Numbered from the stretch's first letter, positions 17,679 through 27,730 are shown. The stretch is 64,000 bases of DNA from Ciceribacter lividus (GCF_003337715.1 NZ_QPIX01000001.1:238585-302584), one strand, 5' to 3'. Notes: generated by a model not told the origin, from the sequence alone. Numbers and translations are program-made.

Positions 17679-18827
17679 TCAGGGCGCGCCGGCGCGGGAA
17701 ACCCGCAGAAGTGCACCGTCGTCCTCGTCGGTCACCAGCAGCACCGCACCGTCGGGCGCGACCTTGACGTCTCTCAGCCTGCCGAATTCCCCCTCGAACA
17801 ATCGTTCCTCGTGGGCGGGAGTGCCGCTGTCGTCGCGCTCGATGCGCGCGAGCAACTGGTACTTGAGCGCAGCGACGAGGAAATTTCCCTCCCATTCGAG
17901 GAACATCTTGCCGTGATAAACGTCGATGGCGCCCGGCGCGATCGACGGATCCCAGTAGTAGATCGGTTGTTCGTAGCCTTCTGCCGCCTGCCCGATACCG
18001 ATCTCCGCGCCGGAATAGTGCTTGCCGTAGGCGATCACCGGCCAGCCGTAGTTCTTGCCGGCGGTCACGGCGTTGATTTCGTCGCCGCCGCGGGCGCCGT
18101 GCTCGACCACGAAGAGCTTTCCGTCCGCGGGATCGATGACGGTTCCCTGGGGATTGCGGTGGCCGATCGACCAGATTTCATGGGCGGCCGTCTCGCTTCT
18201 GGCGAAGGGGTTGTCCTGCGGGATGCTCCCGTCCGGCTCGATGTGGAGGATGGAGCCGGCATGGTCGCGCGGGTCCTGCGCACGGTCCATCTCGCCCCGC
18301 TCGCCGATGCCGAAGAAGAGGCTGCCGTCGGCGGCGACGGCGATCCGCGAGCCGAAGTGGACCTCGGTCTCCGTGAAGCGGTTCATCTGGAAGATTCTGG
18401 TGAGGTTGTCCAGGCGATCCTCGTTCTGTGACAGGGTGGCGCTGAAGAGTGCCGTGCCCTGTCCGCCGGGGCCGGGGATGGAAGCGGTGAAGTAGAGCTT
18501 GCGGCTGCGGGAAAAGTCGGGCGCGAGGGCGACATCGAGCAGGCCGCCTTGCCCTTCGGCGTAGACCTTCGGCAGACCGGAGATCGGCTCGCCGACCTTG
18601 CCGTCGCGGATGATCCGCAGGCGTCCCGGTCGCTCGGTGACGATATAGGCCCCGTCCGGCAGGACTTCGACGGCCCATGGATGGTCGAGGCCGCCGGCGA
18701 TCTTCGTGACCTCCAGCTCGGCCTTCTGCGAGGGATACTCCTCGGCGAAAGAGGAGGAAGCGCCGAAGCCGAGCAGCGGCAGGACCGCTACGAGTATTCG
18801 TGTGTCGAACGATCGTCTGATGTGCAT
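17679..18827 (-). CDS. PQQ-dependent aldose sugar dehydrogenase-type protein
   Basis: A 382-residue periplasmic beta-propeller of the glucose/sorbosone dehydrogenase family (YliI/Asd type), soluble PQQ-dependent oxidases of aldoses. A Sec signal peptide spans about residues 1-28. Family motifs are visible: GLDHPWAVEVLPDG, ITERPGRLR-like VTERPGRLRI, GQGGLLDVALAPDF, IGHRNPQG and EHGARGGDEIN, with calcium and PQQ-contact positions in the latter two. The start at 18827 follows GGGAGG. No PQQ biosynthesis gene is in the window, so the cofactor must come from elsewhere. The enzymatic activity is inferred. Confidence 0.9.
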   Translation of the reverse strand: MHIRRSFDTRILVAVLPLLGFGASSSFAEEYPSQKAELEVTKIAGGLDHPWAVEVLPDGAYIVTERPGRLRIIRDGKVGEPISGLPKVYAEGQGGLLDVALAPDFSRSRKLYFTASIPGPGGQGTALFSATLSQNEDRLDNLTRIFQMNRFTETEVHFGSRIAVAADGSLFFGIGERGEMDRAQDPRDHAGSILHIEPDGSIPQDNPFARSETAAHEIWSIGHRNPQGTVIDPADGKLFVVEHGARGGDEINAVTAGKNYGWPVIAYGKHYSGAEIGIGQAAEGYEQPIYYWDPSIAPGAIDVYHGKMFLEWEGNFLVAALKYQLLARIERDDSGTPAHEERLFEGEFGRLRDVKVAPDGAVLLVTDEDDGALLRVSRAGAP

Positions 18828-18928
18828 GACGCCTCCCATTCCCGCCGTTGTCGCTTCCTCCATTCCGAATATTGGAGAGCGGTGACAGATTGGCAAGATC
18901 GTCGTCGGCGACGAGCCGACGACGCGCC

Positions 18929-19351
18929 CTATCGGCCGCGGCGTTTCCGCTCTGCCTGGACGAAATCACGAATGCTGCGGCGCCACAGGGAGACGCTGGC
19001 CGATGCCATCCCGACGAAGCCGATCATCATCAGCGCCATCAGCAGGCGCCGGTCGACCGACCCCATGACACCGGCGCTCTGTGCCCGGACCGCCGGCGTG
19101 ATCGAGCCGGTGATGAGTGGCGAGATGTCGGGCTCCGGCGCCTCGGTGATGCCGGCGGAGGGCGGGGCGGGGGTGCTCGGCCCCGGAGGCGCGGGAGCCG
19201 CCTGTGCAACGGTTACCTGCATGGCGGCGCGCGCGGGCGTCCCGGCAAGGCCCACCCCGGATGGAAGCAGGAGGACTGCGGTGAAAAGAACGGTTGTCAT
19301 ACCCGCACGCGTTCTCTTGCGTGCGGTCTTTCCTTCGTTGTCGATCAGCAT
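18929..19351 (-). CDS. Small hypothetical membrane protein
   Basis: A 140-residue protein of unknown family. The start at 19351 has GAGGG upstream. It shows a basic N-terminus, a hydrophobic signal segment (MTTVLFTAVLLLPSGVGLAG, ending in ARA), a Pro/Ala-rich periplasmic stretch, a second membrane helix (RLLMALMMIGFVGMASASVS) and a basic C-terminal tail. No motif suggests an enzyme. It lies between the sugar dehydrogenase and the EAL gene on the same strand, with gaps over 100 bp on the upstream side. Confidence 0.65.
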   Translation of the reverse strand: MLIDNEGKTARKRTRAGMTTVLFTAVLLLPSGVGLAGTPARAAMQVTVAQAAPAPPGPSTPAPPSAGITEAPEPDISPLITGSITPAVRAQSAGVMGSVDRRLLMALMMIGFVGMASASVSLWRRSIRDFVQAERKRRGR

Positions 19352-19602
19352 GACTGAAGCCCTCGGGGACGCATCTTGCCTCCCGGTCACGAAGCTCGGC
19401 CGACACGGCGGACGGTAGACGGGCGTCGGAAATGGGAAGCTGGTATTTCGCAGGCGCCGACGTCCTGTTTGCCGGATCCATTCGGATAGTGCGCCGCCTT
19501 TGTGGACATCTCCGGGACGGGAATGTGGCGCCGGTGTGTCTTTCCGCGGCAATTGCGCGGCAGGCTTAACGCTTCGTCAACGCCGTGCGCCGGTCGCCGT
19601 CG

Positions 19603-20532
19603 TCAGCTGCGGCGCTTGCCGAAGACGGGCGTGGTCCGCTGGGGCCCCGCCTTCGCGGCGGGCTGGGTCGTCGCAGGGATCGCCGCCTGCGCCGGGGCCG
19701 GCAGGTCCGGGTGGCGGTCGGCGAGCGGAAGGATGATCTCGGGATATTCCGCGTTGAAGTTCGTCGGAGCGATTTCGGGCCTGGCGAGCGCATAGCCTTG
19801 CATCAGCGACACGCCGAGTTCCTCGCAGAGGTCGACCTGCCAGATCTCTTCGAGGCGTTCGAGGATCGTCTCGGTGCCGTGCTCGGAGAGTTGCCGCACG
19901 ACCACGCGCAGCAGCGCGAAGCCCGCGGAATTGTGCATGTAGTCGCGCACCCAGTCGCCGTCGAGCCGCACGAAGTCGGGCCGCAGTGTGCGGACCCGCT
20001 CGATGTCGGTGTCGCCGGCGCCATGGTCGGTGAGCGAAACGCGGAAGCCGGCTTCCTTGAGGCGCTCGACGTGGCGTGTCAGCCGCGGAAGTTCGATCCC
20101 GGATGCGCCGGAGATGTCGCAGATGACGCGGCCGGGTTCGAGCCCGGCACTGTGGCTTGCCAGACGAATGCGGTCGAATTCGACGCGCAGGCGCGTCGGG
20201 TCCGGATAGAGCGCCGGGTTGAAGCTGACGAGGGCCATGGCCCGTCTTCTGTGCAGCAGGCCGGCATTCAGAATGTGGATGGTCCGCAGCAGGCTTTCGA
20301 TTTCCGGGAGGTCGTTCGGCTCGACCAGCGGGAAGAAGTGCGCCGGCGCGAAGGGCTCGCCATTGCGTTCCGCGCGCACCAGACCCTGGAACGAATGGAT
20401 GTCGAGCACCTTCGGGGAGAGCCGGCGGAACACCGGTTGCAGCGCGCACCTGAGAACAAATGGGCCGTAGACGGTCGACCAGGCGCCGTCCTCGCCCCGG
20501 ACCAGATTGTTGAAGATGCTCGGTGTGGTCAT
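19603..20532 (-). CDS. Degenerate EAL-domain protein
   Basis: A 309-residue cytosolic EAL-fold protein. The EAL family degrades cyclic di-GMP, but most catalytic positions are altered here: the EAL triad reads QGL (49-51); the metal-binding N in the next motif is shifted to SFN (103-105); E-x-T-E reads CDIS (138-141); DDFGTG reads TDHGAG (168-173); K-x-D reads VRLDGD (188-193). LERLEE (224-229) and QGYAL (245-249) remain. There is no GGDEF or sensor domain, and the C-terminus is a Pro/Ala/Gln tail. It probably binds a ligand or a partner protein rather than hydrolysing c-di-GMP. Close counterparts occur next to aatA in rhizobia as I recall. Confidence 0.85.
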   Translation of the reverse strand: MTTPSIFNNLVRGEDGAWSTVYGPFVLRCALQPVFRRLSPKVLDIHSFQGLVRAERNGEPFAPAHFFPLVEPNDLPEIESLLRTIHILNAGLLHRRRAMALVSFNPALYPDPTRLRVEFDRIRLASHSAGLEPGRVICDISGASGIELPRLTRHVERLKEAGFRVSLTDHGAGDTDIERVRTLRPDFVRLDGDWVRDYMHNSAGFALLRVVVRQLSEHGTETILERLEEIWQVDLCEELGVSLMQGYALARPEIAPTNFNAEYPEIILPLADRHPDLPAPAQAAIPATTQPAAKAGPQRTTPVFGKRRS

Positions 20533-20661
20533 TCAGAACGGCCCGCACGGATGAAATTCTGCACGCATGCCTCAGTTCTAGCGCGGAAGGCTTACCTGCC
20601 GATTAATTGCGCGGCACGTCCGCCGGCCTTGCGTTTTCCCGGCGCTGACGCCGGATTGGGC

Positions 20662-20690
20662 TTGAAACAGCGGAGTGATTTCGCCATAGA
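20662..20690 (+). promoter_or_regulatory. Possible aatA promoter
   Basis: TTGAAA (20662-20667) and CATAGA (20685-20690) are spaced 17 bp, about 63 bp before the aatA start. The -10 box is weak. Offered only as a candidate. Confidence 0.3.
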
Positions 20691-20696
20691 ACTTGA

Positions 20697-21956
<1,260 letters not shown>

Positions 21957-21978
21957 TCGGCCGGACGACAAGAACCGG

Positions 21979-22014
21979 AAAGGGCGGGGCCTCGCGGCTC
22001 CGCCCTTTTTCTTT
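21979..22014 (+). terminator. Intrinsic terminator of aatA
   Basis: AAAGGGCGGGGCC (21979-21991) pairs with GGCTCCGCCCTTT (21996-22008) with one G-U pair and a 4-nt loop. TTTTTCTTT follows. It lies 22 bp after the aatA stop. Confidence 0.92.
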
Positions 22015-22028
22015 GGAGTATAGGCGCC

Positions 22029-23258
22029 TCAGCTTGCGACGCTCGGCGCCGGGCTCGAGGGCGGGCCGAGGAAACGGTCGCGCTCCCGCCAGAGGGCCGG
22101 CAGGCTGAGCAGCGCCAGCGCGCCGAGCGCGATCATCGTCTTGGTGAGCTGGGTCAATTCGCCGGTGCGTCCGTCGAGATAGAAGATCACGTAGACGATC
22201 AGCACGTGCCAGACGTAGATCTGCAGGGAATGCCGCCCGAGGAGCTGCAGATAGTTCAGCGAGAAGAGGCCGGTCAGCATCGACGCGATCCGGCGGATCA
22301 CCGCCCGGTGATGGCGGGGTCCGGCGATCAGCAGCCAGGCGACGCCATAGGCGGCGGCGGCGAAGTTCAGCAGGTACACCGGTCCGAAATCGGCGCGGAT
22401 CTCCATCAGTCCGAACTTCTCGAGAACGAAACCGGGCATCAGGTTATGCGCCGTCAGGAGCCTCAGCGGCAGGAAGAAGAGGCAGACGGCGAGCGACATC
22501 TTGGCGAGAAAAGTCTGGTCGGGACGAAAGACCTCCTTCCAATCCACCTTCTTCATCGAGGTCAGCGTGCCGGCGATGATCCCGGCGAAGAAGATGATCT
22601 GCCAGCCGAGCAGGTTGAAGCTCGCGCGGATGCCCTCCTTCTGTGGCGTGGCGCCGAGCCAGCCGTCGAGCGGATAGGTGACGAGGCGATGCAGGCCGAG
22701 CTGGCCGGTCATCCAGACCAGCAGCGAGGTGATGGCGACGGTCCGCCAGCGGCCGTCGAGGCAGAGCCGGATCACGAACGGCGCCACGGCCATGTAGACG
22801 ATGTATTGCGGCAGGATGTCCATGAAGGTCGGCTGGAACAGGAAGGCCGCGATCGTGCCGAGCCGCAGCGGATCGTCGAACCGGGTACCGCCGAGCCAGT
22901 CCTTCCAGATTGCCGCTGCACCCGGCAGCAGGTGCTGCAGCAGAAGTATGACGAGCACGATGCCCATAGCGTAGCGGTAGAGTTCGAGGGCGCGCGTCCA
23001 CAGCCTCTCGCGACCGGCGGCATAGCCGCTCTTCAGCATCTTGCGTGCGTAGACCATGCCGGTCAGCAGCCCGGAAAGAAAGACGAAGCCCTGGGCGTCC
23101 TCGACGAAGGCGAGGTTGCGGTGATTGATCTGGACGAGCCACAGCCCGCCGGCGAAAACCAGATGGTTGAGCAGCATGAAGACGAGGAAGTAGCCTCGCA
23201 TGCCGTCGATGAGGTCCAGTCTCTTCAATAGCCGTGCTCCCGACTTGCTTCGCCCCAT
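22029..23258 (-). CDS. OpgC-family membrane acyltransferase
   Basis: A 409-residue inner-membrane protein with about ten helices that belongs to the OpgC_C family. OpgC succinylates osmoregulated periplasmic glucans; related proteins act on other polysaccharides. The N-terminal signature RLDLIDGMRGYFLVFMLLNH and FVFLSGLLTGMVYARKML, plus a C-terminal LQLLGRHSLQIYVWHVLIVY segment, are characteristic. In rhizobia this would modify cyclic beta-glucans. The start codon lies in a region without a clear ribosome site. Convergent with aatA and isolated upstream by about 300 bp. The acyl donor and glucan substrate are inferred. Confidence 0.87.
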   Translation of the reverse strand: MGRSKSGARLLKRLDLIDGMRGYFLVFMLLNHLVFAGGLWLVQINHRNLAFVEDAQGFVFLSGLLTGMVYARKMLKSGYAAGRERLWTRALELYRYAMGIVLVILLLQHLLPGAAAIWKDWLGGTRFDDPLRLGTIAAFLFQPTFMDILPQYIVYMAVAPFVIRLCLDGRWRTVAITSLLVWMTGQLGLHRLVTYPLDGWLGATPQKEGIRASFNLLGWQIIFFAGIIAGTLTSMKKVDWKEVFRPDQTFLAKMSLAVCLFFLPLRLLTAHNLMPGFVLEKFGLMEIRADFGPVYLLNFAAAAYGVAWLLIAGPRHHRAVIRRIASMLTGLFSLNYLQLLGRHSLQIYVWHVLIVYVIFYLDGRTGELTQLTKTMIALGALALLSLPALWRERDRFLGPPSSPAPSVAS

Positions 23259-23564
23259 CCCGCGCGGAAGCGTTGTTGTCGCGCATTTTGGTCAGATTGC
23301 GGCGCAGCACGCCGGTGGCTGCAAGGAATGGCCGAAGAAACGGCCGGTGCGGACCGAGAGTTTCGGACGCTCGCGCGGAAGTGATCTCGTTTCCCGGAGC
23401 GCCTCGTGAAGAAAGGGGCGTCGTACCGCCGCAGGCATCTTGCAGGCTGTTCCGGACAAAGCCTTTTCGGCGTATCATGATCCTCGTGCCGCTCCCGCAA
23501 TTTGCAGATCGGCGGCTTTGATGAGATAGTGCCGTGGGCGAGAAAACGCATCCAGGAGACATGC
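23259..23564. other. Divergent intergenic region
   Basis: About 306 bp between the opgC-like gene and the DUF2188 gene. It must carry both promoters. No gene, repeat or clear operator was seen. Confidence 0.4.
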
Positions 23565-23831
23565 ATGGTCAAGGTCACCTACGAAATCGTGCCGCACGAC
23601 GGTGGATGGGCGTACAAGCTTGGTGATGTCTACTCCGAGACCTTCGCCAGCCATGACGAGGCGCTCGAAGCTGTCCGTATCGTGGTCCAGGAACAGCAGG
23701 TCGGCGACGAGCCGGTCGAGATCAGCTACCAGGACGAGTCCGGCAAGTGGCGCGAAGAGTACAGCGACGGCGGCGACCGGCCGGAGGTCGAGATCATAGA
23801 CCGGTTCCGTCCCGGCGAGGCTTCGGTTTAA
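23565..23831 (+). CDS. DUF2188-like small protein
   Basis: An 88-residue acidic cytosolic protein resembling the DUF2188 family, small proteins of unknown function. The pattern VTYEIVPHDGGWAYKLGDVY followed by FASHDEALEAVRIVVQEQQV matches the usual beta-beta-alpha layout (tryptophan in the first hairpin, then an amphipathic helix). The start at 23565 has AGGAG upstream; an out-of-frame ATG sits four bases before it. Single gene; no functional link to its neighbours. Confidence 0.75.
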   Translation: MVKVTYEIVPHDGGWAYKLGDVYSETFASHDEALEAVRIVVQEQQVGDEPVEISYQDESGKWREEYSDGGDRPEVEIIDRFRPGEASV

Positions 23832-24004
23832 GCTCGCCGGCGACCTGATCCGTGCCTTCAGTCCCGCGACGGACGACGCCACGCCCGCCGTGGCGATCTG
23901 GCCTTTCCATCGAGTTGCATCAAGGAGATGGCGGCATCAGCTCATGCCCGATGACAGCGTCTTCCGAGGCGGTGGGGTTCTGCACCCACGCCCGGATCTG
24001 ACCG

Positions 24005-24898
24005 CTATTTTTCGGCGATATAGGCGAGCAGCCCGTTAACAAGCGCGTCGAAGGTGACCCGGAATCGCGGTGTCGTCTTCAGGTCTTCATGCATGACGAC
24101 GAAGGTCTCGAGCTTCAGGTCGAGCGCTCCGGCAAGCAGCCCGACAAGATCCTTGTCGCGGCGGGCGAGCCCCGTCTGGCACATGCCGATGCCGATGCCT
24201 GCACGGATCGCCGCCAGTTGGGCAAGGTTGCTGTCGGTGCGGAAGGAAAAATCGAGTGCTGCGAAATCCGGCTTCTCCCGCAGCAGTGCGTGCACATAGG
24301 CGAGTTCCCGGTCGAAGCCGATCAACCGGTGGCCGGCAAGGTCTTTCAGGCTTGCGGGTGTGCCGTGTCGCGCAAGATAGTGGCCGTGAGCGTAGAAACC
24401 CAGCGGAATCGCGCCGACGTGCCGGCTGAGGAGCATCTCCTGCCGGGGCGCGGTCATGCGCACCGCGACGTCGGCTTCCCGGCGCAGCAGATCCTCCACC
24501 GCGTCGGAGAGCGAGAGTTCGACCGAAAGTCCCGGATGGCTCTCCTGAAGCTCGGCGAGGATCGGCGGCAGCACCTCGACTCCCATCACCTCGCTGGCGC
24601 TGATGCGCACGGTGCCCTTCACCTCGCCAGGCGCCGCACTTGCTACCCGCGCCAGTGCCGCGGCGGTGGCGGCCATCGTCTCGGCGTGGCGTTTCATCTG
24701 CAGCGCCGTCTCGGTCGGCAGCAGGCCCCGCGGCGTACGCAGGAAGAGCGGCGCGCCACTTGCGGCCTCAAGCGCGTCCATGTGGCGCCCGACCGTCGGC
24801 TGGGTGAGGCCGAGGGCGCGGGCGGCGCCGGAGAGCGACCCTTCCTCCAGGACGGCGAGGAAGGTGCGGTAGTGGTCCCAGCTTTCGGTTTCCTTCAT
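24005..24898 (-). CDS. LysR-family transcriptional regulator
   Basis: A 297-residue LysR-type regulator. The N-terminal winged helix reads YRTFLAVLEEGSLSGAARAL followed by GLTQPTVGRHMDALE; the co-inducer domain spans about 90-295. It is divergent from the NAD-dependent epimerase gene with a 96-bp gap, the usual arrangement in which a LysR protein controls its neighbour and itself. The start at 24898 or one codon earlier is uncertain because no good ribosome site is seen. The inducer is unknown. Confidence 0.92.
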   Translation of the reverse strand: MKETESWDHYRTFLAVLEEGSLSGAARALGLTQPTVGRHMDALEAASGAPLFLRTPRGLLPTETALQMKRHAETMAATAAALARVASAAPGEVKGTVRISASEVMGVEVLPPILAELQESHPGLSVELSLSDAVEDLLRREADVAVRMTAPRQEMLLSRHVGAIPLGFYAHGHYLARHGTPASLKDLAGHRLIGFDRELAYVHALLREKPDFAALDFSFRTDSNLAQLAAIRAGIGIGMCQTGLARRDKDLVGLLAGALDLKLETFVVMHEDLKTTPRFRVTFDALVNGLLAYIAEK

Positions 24899-24994
24899 CA
24901 TGCAAATATGTATAGCCGATGAACGAAATATCGCAATTCCGTATGTCTCTGCCGTGACGCATGCTTCGCTCATCTCGACGACACACGGAGCAGG

Positions 24995-26011
24995 ATGATG
25001 ACCGAGGAACTGATTTCACGACCCGTCGCGCTGGTTCTCGGCGCAGCGGGAAGCATCGGTAGTGCCATGACTGCGAAGCTCGCCGCCCGCGGTTACCGCG
25101 TCCGCGCGCTGCACAGGAATGCCGCGGCGATGGCGGCGCGCAATCCCTCGATCGACTGGCGGCAGGGCGATGCCATGAACCGCACCGACGTCGTTGCCGC
25201 GGCGGAAGGCGTGTCGCTGATCGTGCATGCCGTCAATCCGCCCGGTTACCGCGACTGGGCGCGTCTGGTGCTGCCGATGATCGACAACACGATCGCCGCG
25301 GCGAAGGCGGCCGGTGCGCGCATTCTGATGCCTGGCAACGTCTACAATTTCGGTCCCGACGCCTTCCCGGTCCTCGACGAGGACAGCCCGCAGCGGCCGG
25401 CGACCGTGAAGGGCAAGATTCGCGTCGCGCTCGAAGAGCGTCTCGAAGCCGCTGCGGCAGAGGGCGTGCCGGTGATCATCGTCAGGGCAGGGGACTTCTT
25501 CGGACCCGGCGCCGGAAACAACTGGTTCGCCCTGGGACTCGTCAAGCCCGGGGCGCCGCTGAAGGTGGTCACACTTCCGGGAGCGCCCGGCATCGGTCAC
25601 CAGTGGGCCTATCTGCCGGATGTTGCGGAAACGATGATGCAGCTCGTCGAGCGCGCCGATGGTCTGCCGACGTTCGCACGGTTTCATATGGAGGGCGTCT
25701 TCGATGCGGACGGCCTGCAGCTTGCCGAAGCGATCCGCCGCGTCGTCGGTGACCCGAGGCTGCCGCTCCGGCGCTTCCCGTGGCTCTTCGTGCGTTTCTC
25801 CGCGCCGTTCGTACCGCTCTTCCGGGAGATCATGGAGATGCGCTATCTGTGGCGGGAACCGCTGCGGATGAGCAACCGGCGCCTCGTCGAGGTGCTCGGT
25901 GCCGAGCCGCACACGCCACTCGATTTGGCGGTCGCCGAGACGCTGGCAAGCCTCGGCTGCCTGCCGGCTCGACAGAAGGCGGACGGGCGGCTCGTCGCCG
26001 CCCGCGGTTGA
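24995..26011 (+). CDS. NAD(P)-dependent epimerase/dehydratase family protein
   Basis: A 338-residue extended short-chain dehydrogenase. The Rossmann nucleotide-binding motif is GAAGSIGSAM (residues 17-26). The catalytic Tyr-x-x-x-Lys pair expected after about residue 115 is not clearly conserved: NVYNFGPDAF carries a tyrosine but no lysine four residues on. This matches SDR members that bind NAD(P) but act as reductases or isomerases of uncertain substrate. It is probably controlled by the divergent LysR gene. Convergent with the OYE gene. Confidence 0.85.
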   Translation: MMTEELISRPVALVLGAAGSIGSAMTAKLAARGYRVRALHRNAAAMAARNPSIDWRQGDAMNRTDVVAAAEGVSLIVHAVNPPGYRDWARLVLPMIDNTIAAAKAAGARILMPGNVYNFGPDAFPVLDEDSPQRPATVKGKIRVALEERLEAAAAEGVPVIIVRAGDFFGPGAGNNWFALGLVKPGAPLKVVTLPGAPGIGHQWAYLPDVAETMMQLVERADGLPTFARFHMEGVFDADGLQLAEAIRRVVGDPRLPLRRFPWLFVRFSAPFVPLFREIMEMRYLWREPLRMSNRRLVEVLGAEPHTPLDLAVAETLASLGCLPARQKADGRLVAARG

Positions 26012-26021
26012 GCATTTCGGT

Positions 26022-26047
26022 TGCCCCGCGACGGACGCTGCGGGGCA
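26022..26047. terminator. Hairpin between convergent genes
   Basis: TGCCCCGC (26022-26029) pairs with GCGGGGCA (26040-26047) around a 10-nt loop, between the epimerase and OYE stop codons. No U-tract. Confidence 0.5.
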
Positions 26048-26055
26048 TGCCCTCC

Positions 26056-27168
26056 TCAGGGGAGGAAGGGGTAGTCCGTATAGCCTTCGGCGCCGCCGCC
26101 GTAGAAGGTGGCGCGGTTCGGCGTGTTGAGTTCGGCATTTTCCCGTAGCCGCCGCACGAGATCCGGGTTGGCGATATAGTCGCGACCGAAGGCGACCATG
26201 TCCGCATAACCGCTCGCCACGGCGGCCATGGCGCTGTCGCGATCGTAGGCGTTGTTGACCATCCAGACGGCCTTGCCGCCCTTGCTGCGATAGGCCGCCT
26301 TCAGTCCGGCCCAGTCGAAGGGCTTGTCGCCCTGCCGGAAATCGCGGTCGCCGCCGGTTGCACCTTCGATCACATGGATGAAGGCGAGGTCGAACGCCGC
26401 GAACTGTTCGACGAGATGGTTGAAGAGCGGCTGCGGGTCCGGGTCGGAGGCGTCGTTGGACGGTGTCACCGGCGAGATGCGGATGCCGGTACGCTTGCCG
26501 CCGATTTCCTTCGTCACGGCAGCGACGACCTCCAGCGCGAAGCGGACGCGGTTCTCGATCGATCCGCCGTAGGCGTCGGTGCGGTGATTGGTGCCGGAGC
26601 GCAGGAACTGGTCGATCAAGTAGCCATTGGCGCCGTGAATCTCGACCGCGTCGAAACCGCAATCGATCGCGTCATGGGCGGCGCGGCGGTAGTCCTCGAC
26701 GATGCCGGGGATTTCCGAAAGTTCAAGCGCCCGCGGCTCGGACGTGTCGGCAAAGGCGCCGCTGCCGTCCTCACCGATAATATAGGTCTTCGACTTGGCG
26801 CGGATCGCGGAGGGGGCGACCGGTGCGCCGCCGCCCGGCTGCAAGGAGGTGTGGGAGACGCGGCCCACGTGCCAGAGCTGGACGGCGATGTGGCCGCCGG
26901 CCTGGTGAACGGCGTCGGTCACCTTCCGCCAGCCGGCGAGCGCCTCCGGCTTGTAGAGGCCCGGTACCTGGGCGTAGCCCTGGCCCTGCTGGGTGATCGC
27001 GGTGCCCTCGCTGACCAAGAGGCCTGCCGTCGCGCGCTGCACGTAATAGGTGACGTTGAGGTCATTCGGGATTGCACCCGGCGAACGGTTGCGGGTGAGC
27101 GGCGCCATCGCGACGCGATTGGGCAGGTGCATATCTCCGAGCTGGATCGGATCAAAGAGCGTGGTCAT
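26056..27168 (-). CDS. Alkene reductase, old yellow enzyme family
   Basis: A 370-residue FMN-dependent ene-reductase of the OYE/NemA type that reduces alpha,beta-unsaturated carbonyls, quinone-like electrophiles, maleimides and nitro compounds with NAD(P)H. Family features are present: FDPIQLGDMHLPNRVAMAPL at the N-terminus, AVQLWHVGRVSH, the catalytic pair region EIHGANGYLIDQFLRSGTNH, the flavin-contact DAYGGSIENR, and FGRDYIANPDLVRR near the end. It is downstream of, and probably co-transcribed with, an ArsR-type repressor gene (gap about 90 bp). This suggests an inducible electrophile-detoxification unit. Confidence 0.95.
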   Translation of the reverse strand: MTTLFDPIQLGDMHLPNRVAMAPLTRNRSPGAIPNDLNVTYYVQRATAGLLVSEGTAITQQGQGYAQVPGLYKPEALAGWRKVTDAVHQAGGHIAVQLWHVGRVSHTSLQPGGGAPVAPSAIRAKSKTYIIGEDGSGAFADTSEPRALELSEIPGIVEDYRRAAHDAIDCGFDAVEIHGANGYLIDQFLRSGTNHRTDAYGGSIENRVRFALEVVAAVTKEIGGKRTGIRISPVTPSNDASDPDPQPLFNHLVEQFAAFDLAFIHVIEGATGGDRDFRQGDKPFDWAGLKAAYRSKGGKAVWMVNNAYDRDSAMAAVASGYADMVAFGRDYIANPDLVRRLRENAELNTPNRATFYGGGAEGYTDYPFLP

Positions 27169-27257
27169 GGGATGATGCCTTTCGGAACGGAAGGAGGCGG
27201 CTCATCCGCCGATGGGAGGAGGGCGGGACGACCGTCGCGAGGGGAGAATGGCAGGAA

Positions 27258-27551
27258 TCAGAGTTTCGAGGCAAGGGCGCTGAGGAACGCGCCGATGGTT
27301 TCTTCGTTGCGCTTGTAGAAAACCCACTGGCCGACGCGGGTGGAGGAGAGCAGGCCCGCCCTCTGCAGCGTCGAAAGATGCGTCGAGACGGTCGACTGCG
27401 AAAGCCCGCACCGCTCGAATTGCCCGGCGCTCACCCCGATGTCGAAGGGATGCTGCTGGCTCTCGAAGTGGTCATGCGGATTCTTCAGCCAGGTCAACAT
27501 TTCGATCCTGGCCGGATGAGCAAGCGCCTTGAGGACTTCGTCGAGGTTCAT
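27258..27551 (-). CDS. ArsR-family transcriptional regulator
   Basis: A 97-residue winged-helix repressor. The DNA-recognition helix is in GLSQSTVSTHLSTLQRAGLL. A single cysteine directly precedes it (ERCGLSQS), and the metal-binding ELCV motif of true ArsR proteins is missing. With an OYE gene next in line this points to thiol-based sensing of electrophiles or oxidants rather than metals (inference). The position next to lsrB and the AbcR-type sRNA agrees with what I recall for S. meliloti (SMc01226). It probably represses its own operon through the dyad around 27620-27645. Confidence 0.9.
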   Translation of the reverse strand: MNLDEVLKALAHPARIEMLTWLKNPHDHFESQQHPFDIGVSAGQFERCGLSQSTVSTHLSTLQRAGLLSSTRVGQWVFYKRNEETIGAFLSALASKL

Positions 27552-27619
27552 TTCCGTCGTTTCCCTTTCCGCGTCTCCCGCGTTGACATATGAGCCTGCG
27601 CCCGAGAATCAACATCTGC

Positions 27620-27650
27620 GAATGCGATATATTTCGAAAATACGAGATAG
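27620..27650. promoter_or_regulatory. AT-rich dyad upstream of the ArsR gene
   Basis: The stretch centred on ATATTTCGAAAATA contains TATTTTCGAAATA as an imperfect palindrome on the - strand, 70-100 bp upstream of the ArsR start. It is a candidate operator/promoter for the ArsR-OYE operon. Confidence 0.4.
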
Positions 27651-27680
27651 CGCCAGCCCCGAAGGGGAGCGGAAAAGGAC

Positions 27681-27715
27681 AAAAAAAGAGGGCCACCGGA
27701 TCGCTCCAGGGCCCT
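27681..27715 (-). terminator. Second - strand terminator downstream of the AbcR-like sRNA
   Basis: On the - strand AGGGCC (27715-27710) pairs with GGCCCT (27694-27689), followed by a C and seven T (27687-27681). It follows the sRNA terminator by about 20 bp, so it is either a back-up terminator or the end of a short second transcript. Confidence 0.75.
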
Positions 27716-27730
27716 ATAAGTGTGAAGGTC

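Noticed and set aside
27601..27730. A second full-length AbcR copy next to the first
   Set aside because: Only about 50 bp separate the two T-runs, and no second TATAAT or CCTCCCA motif is seen. The downstream hairpin is more simply a back-up terminator.
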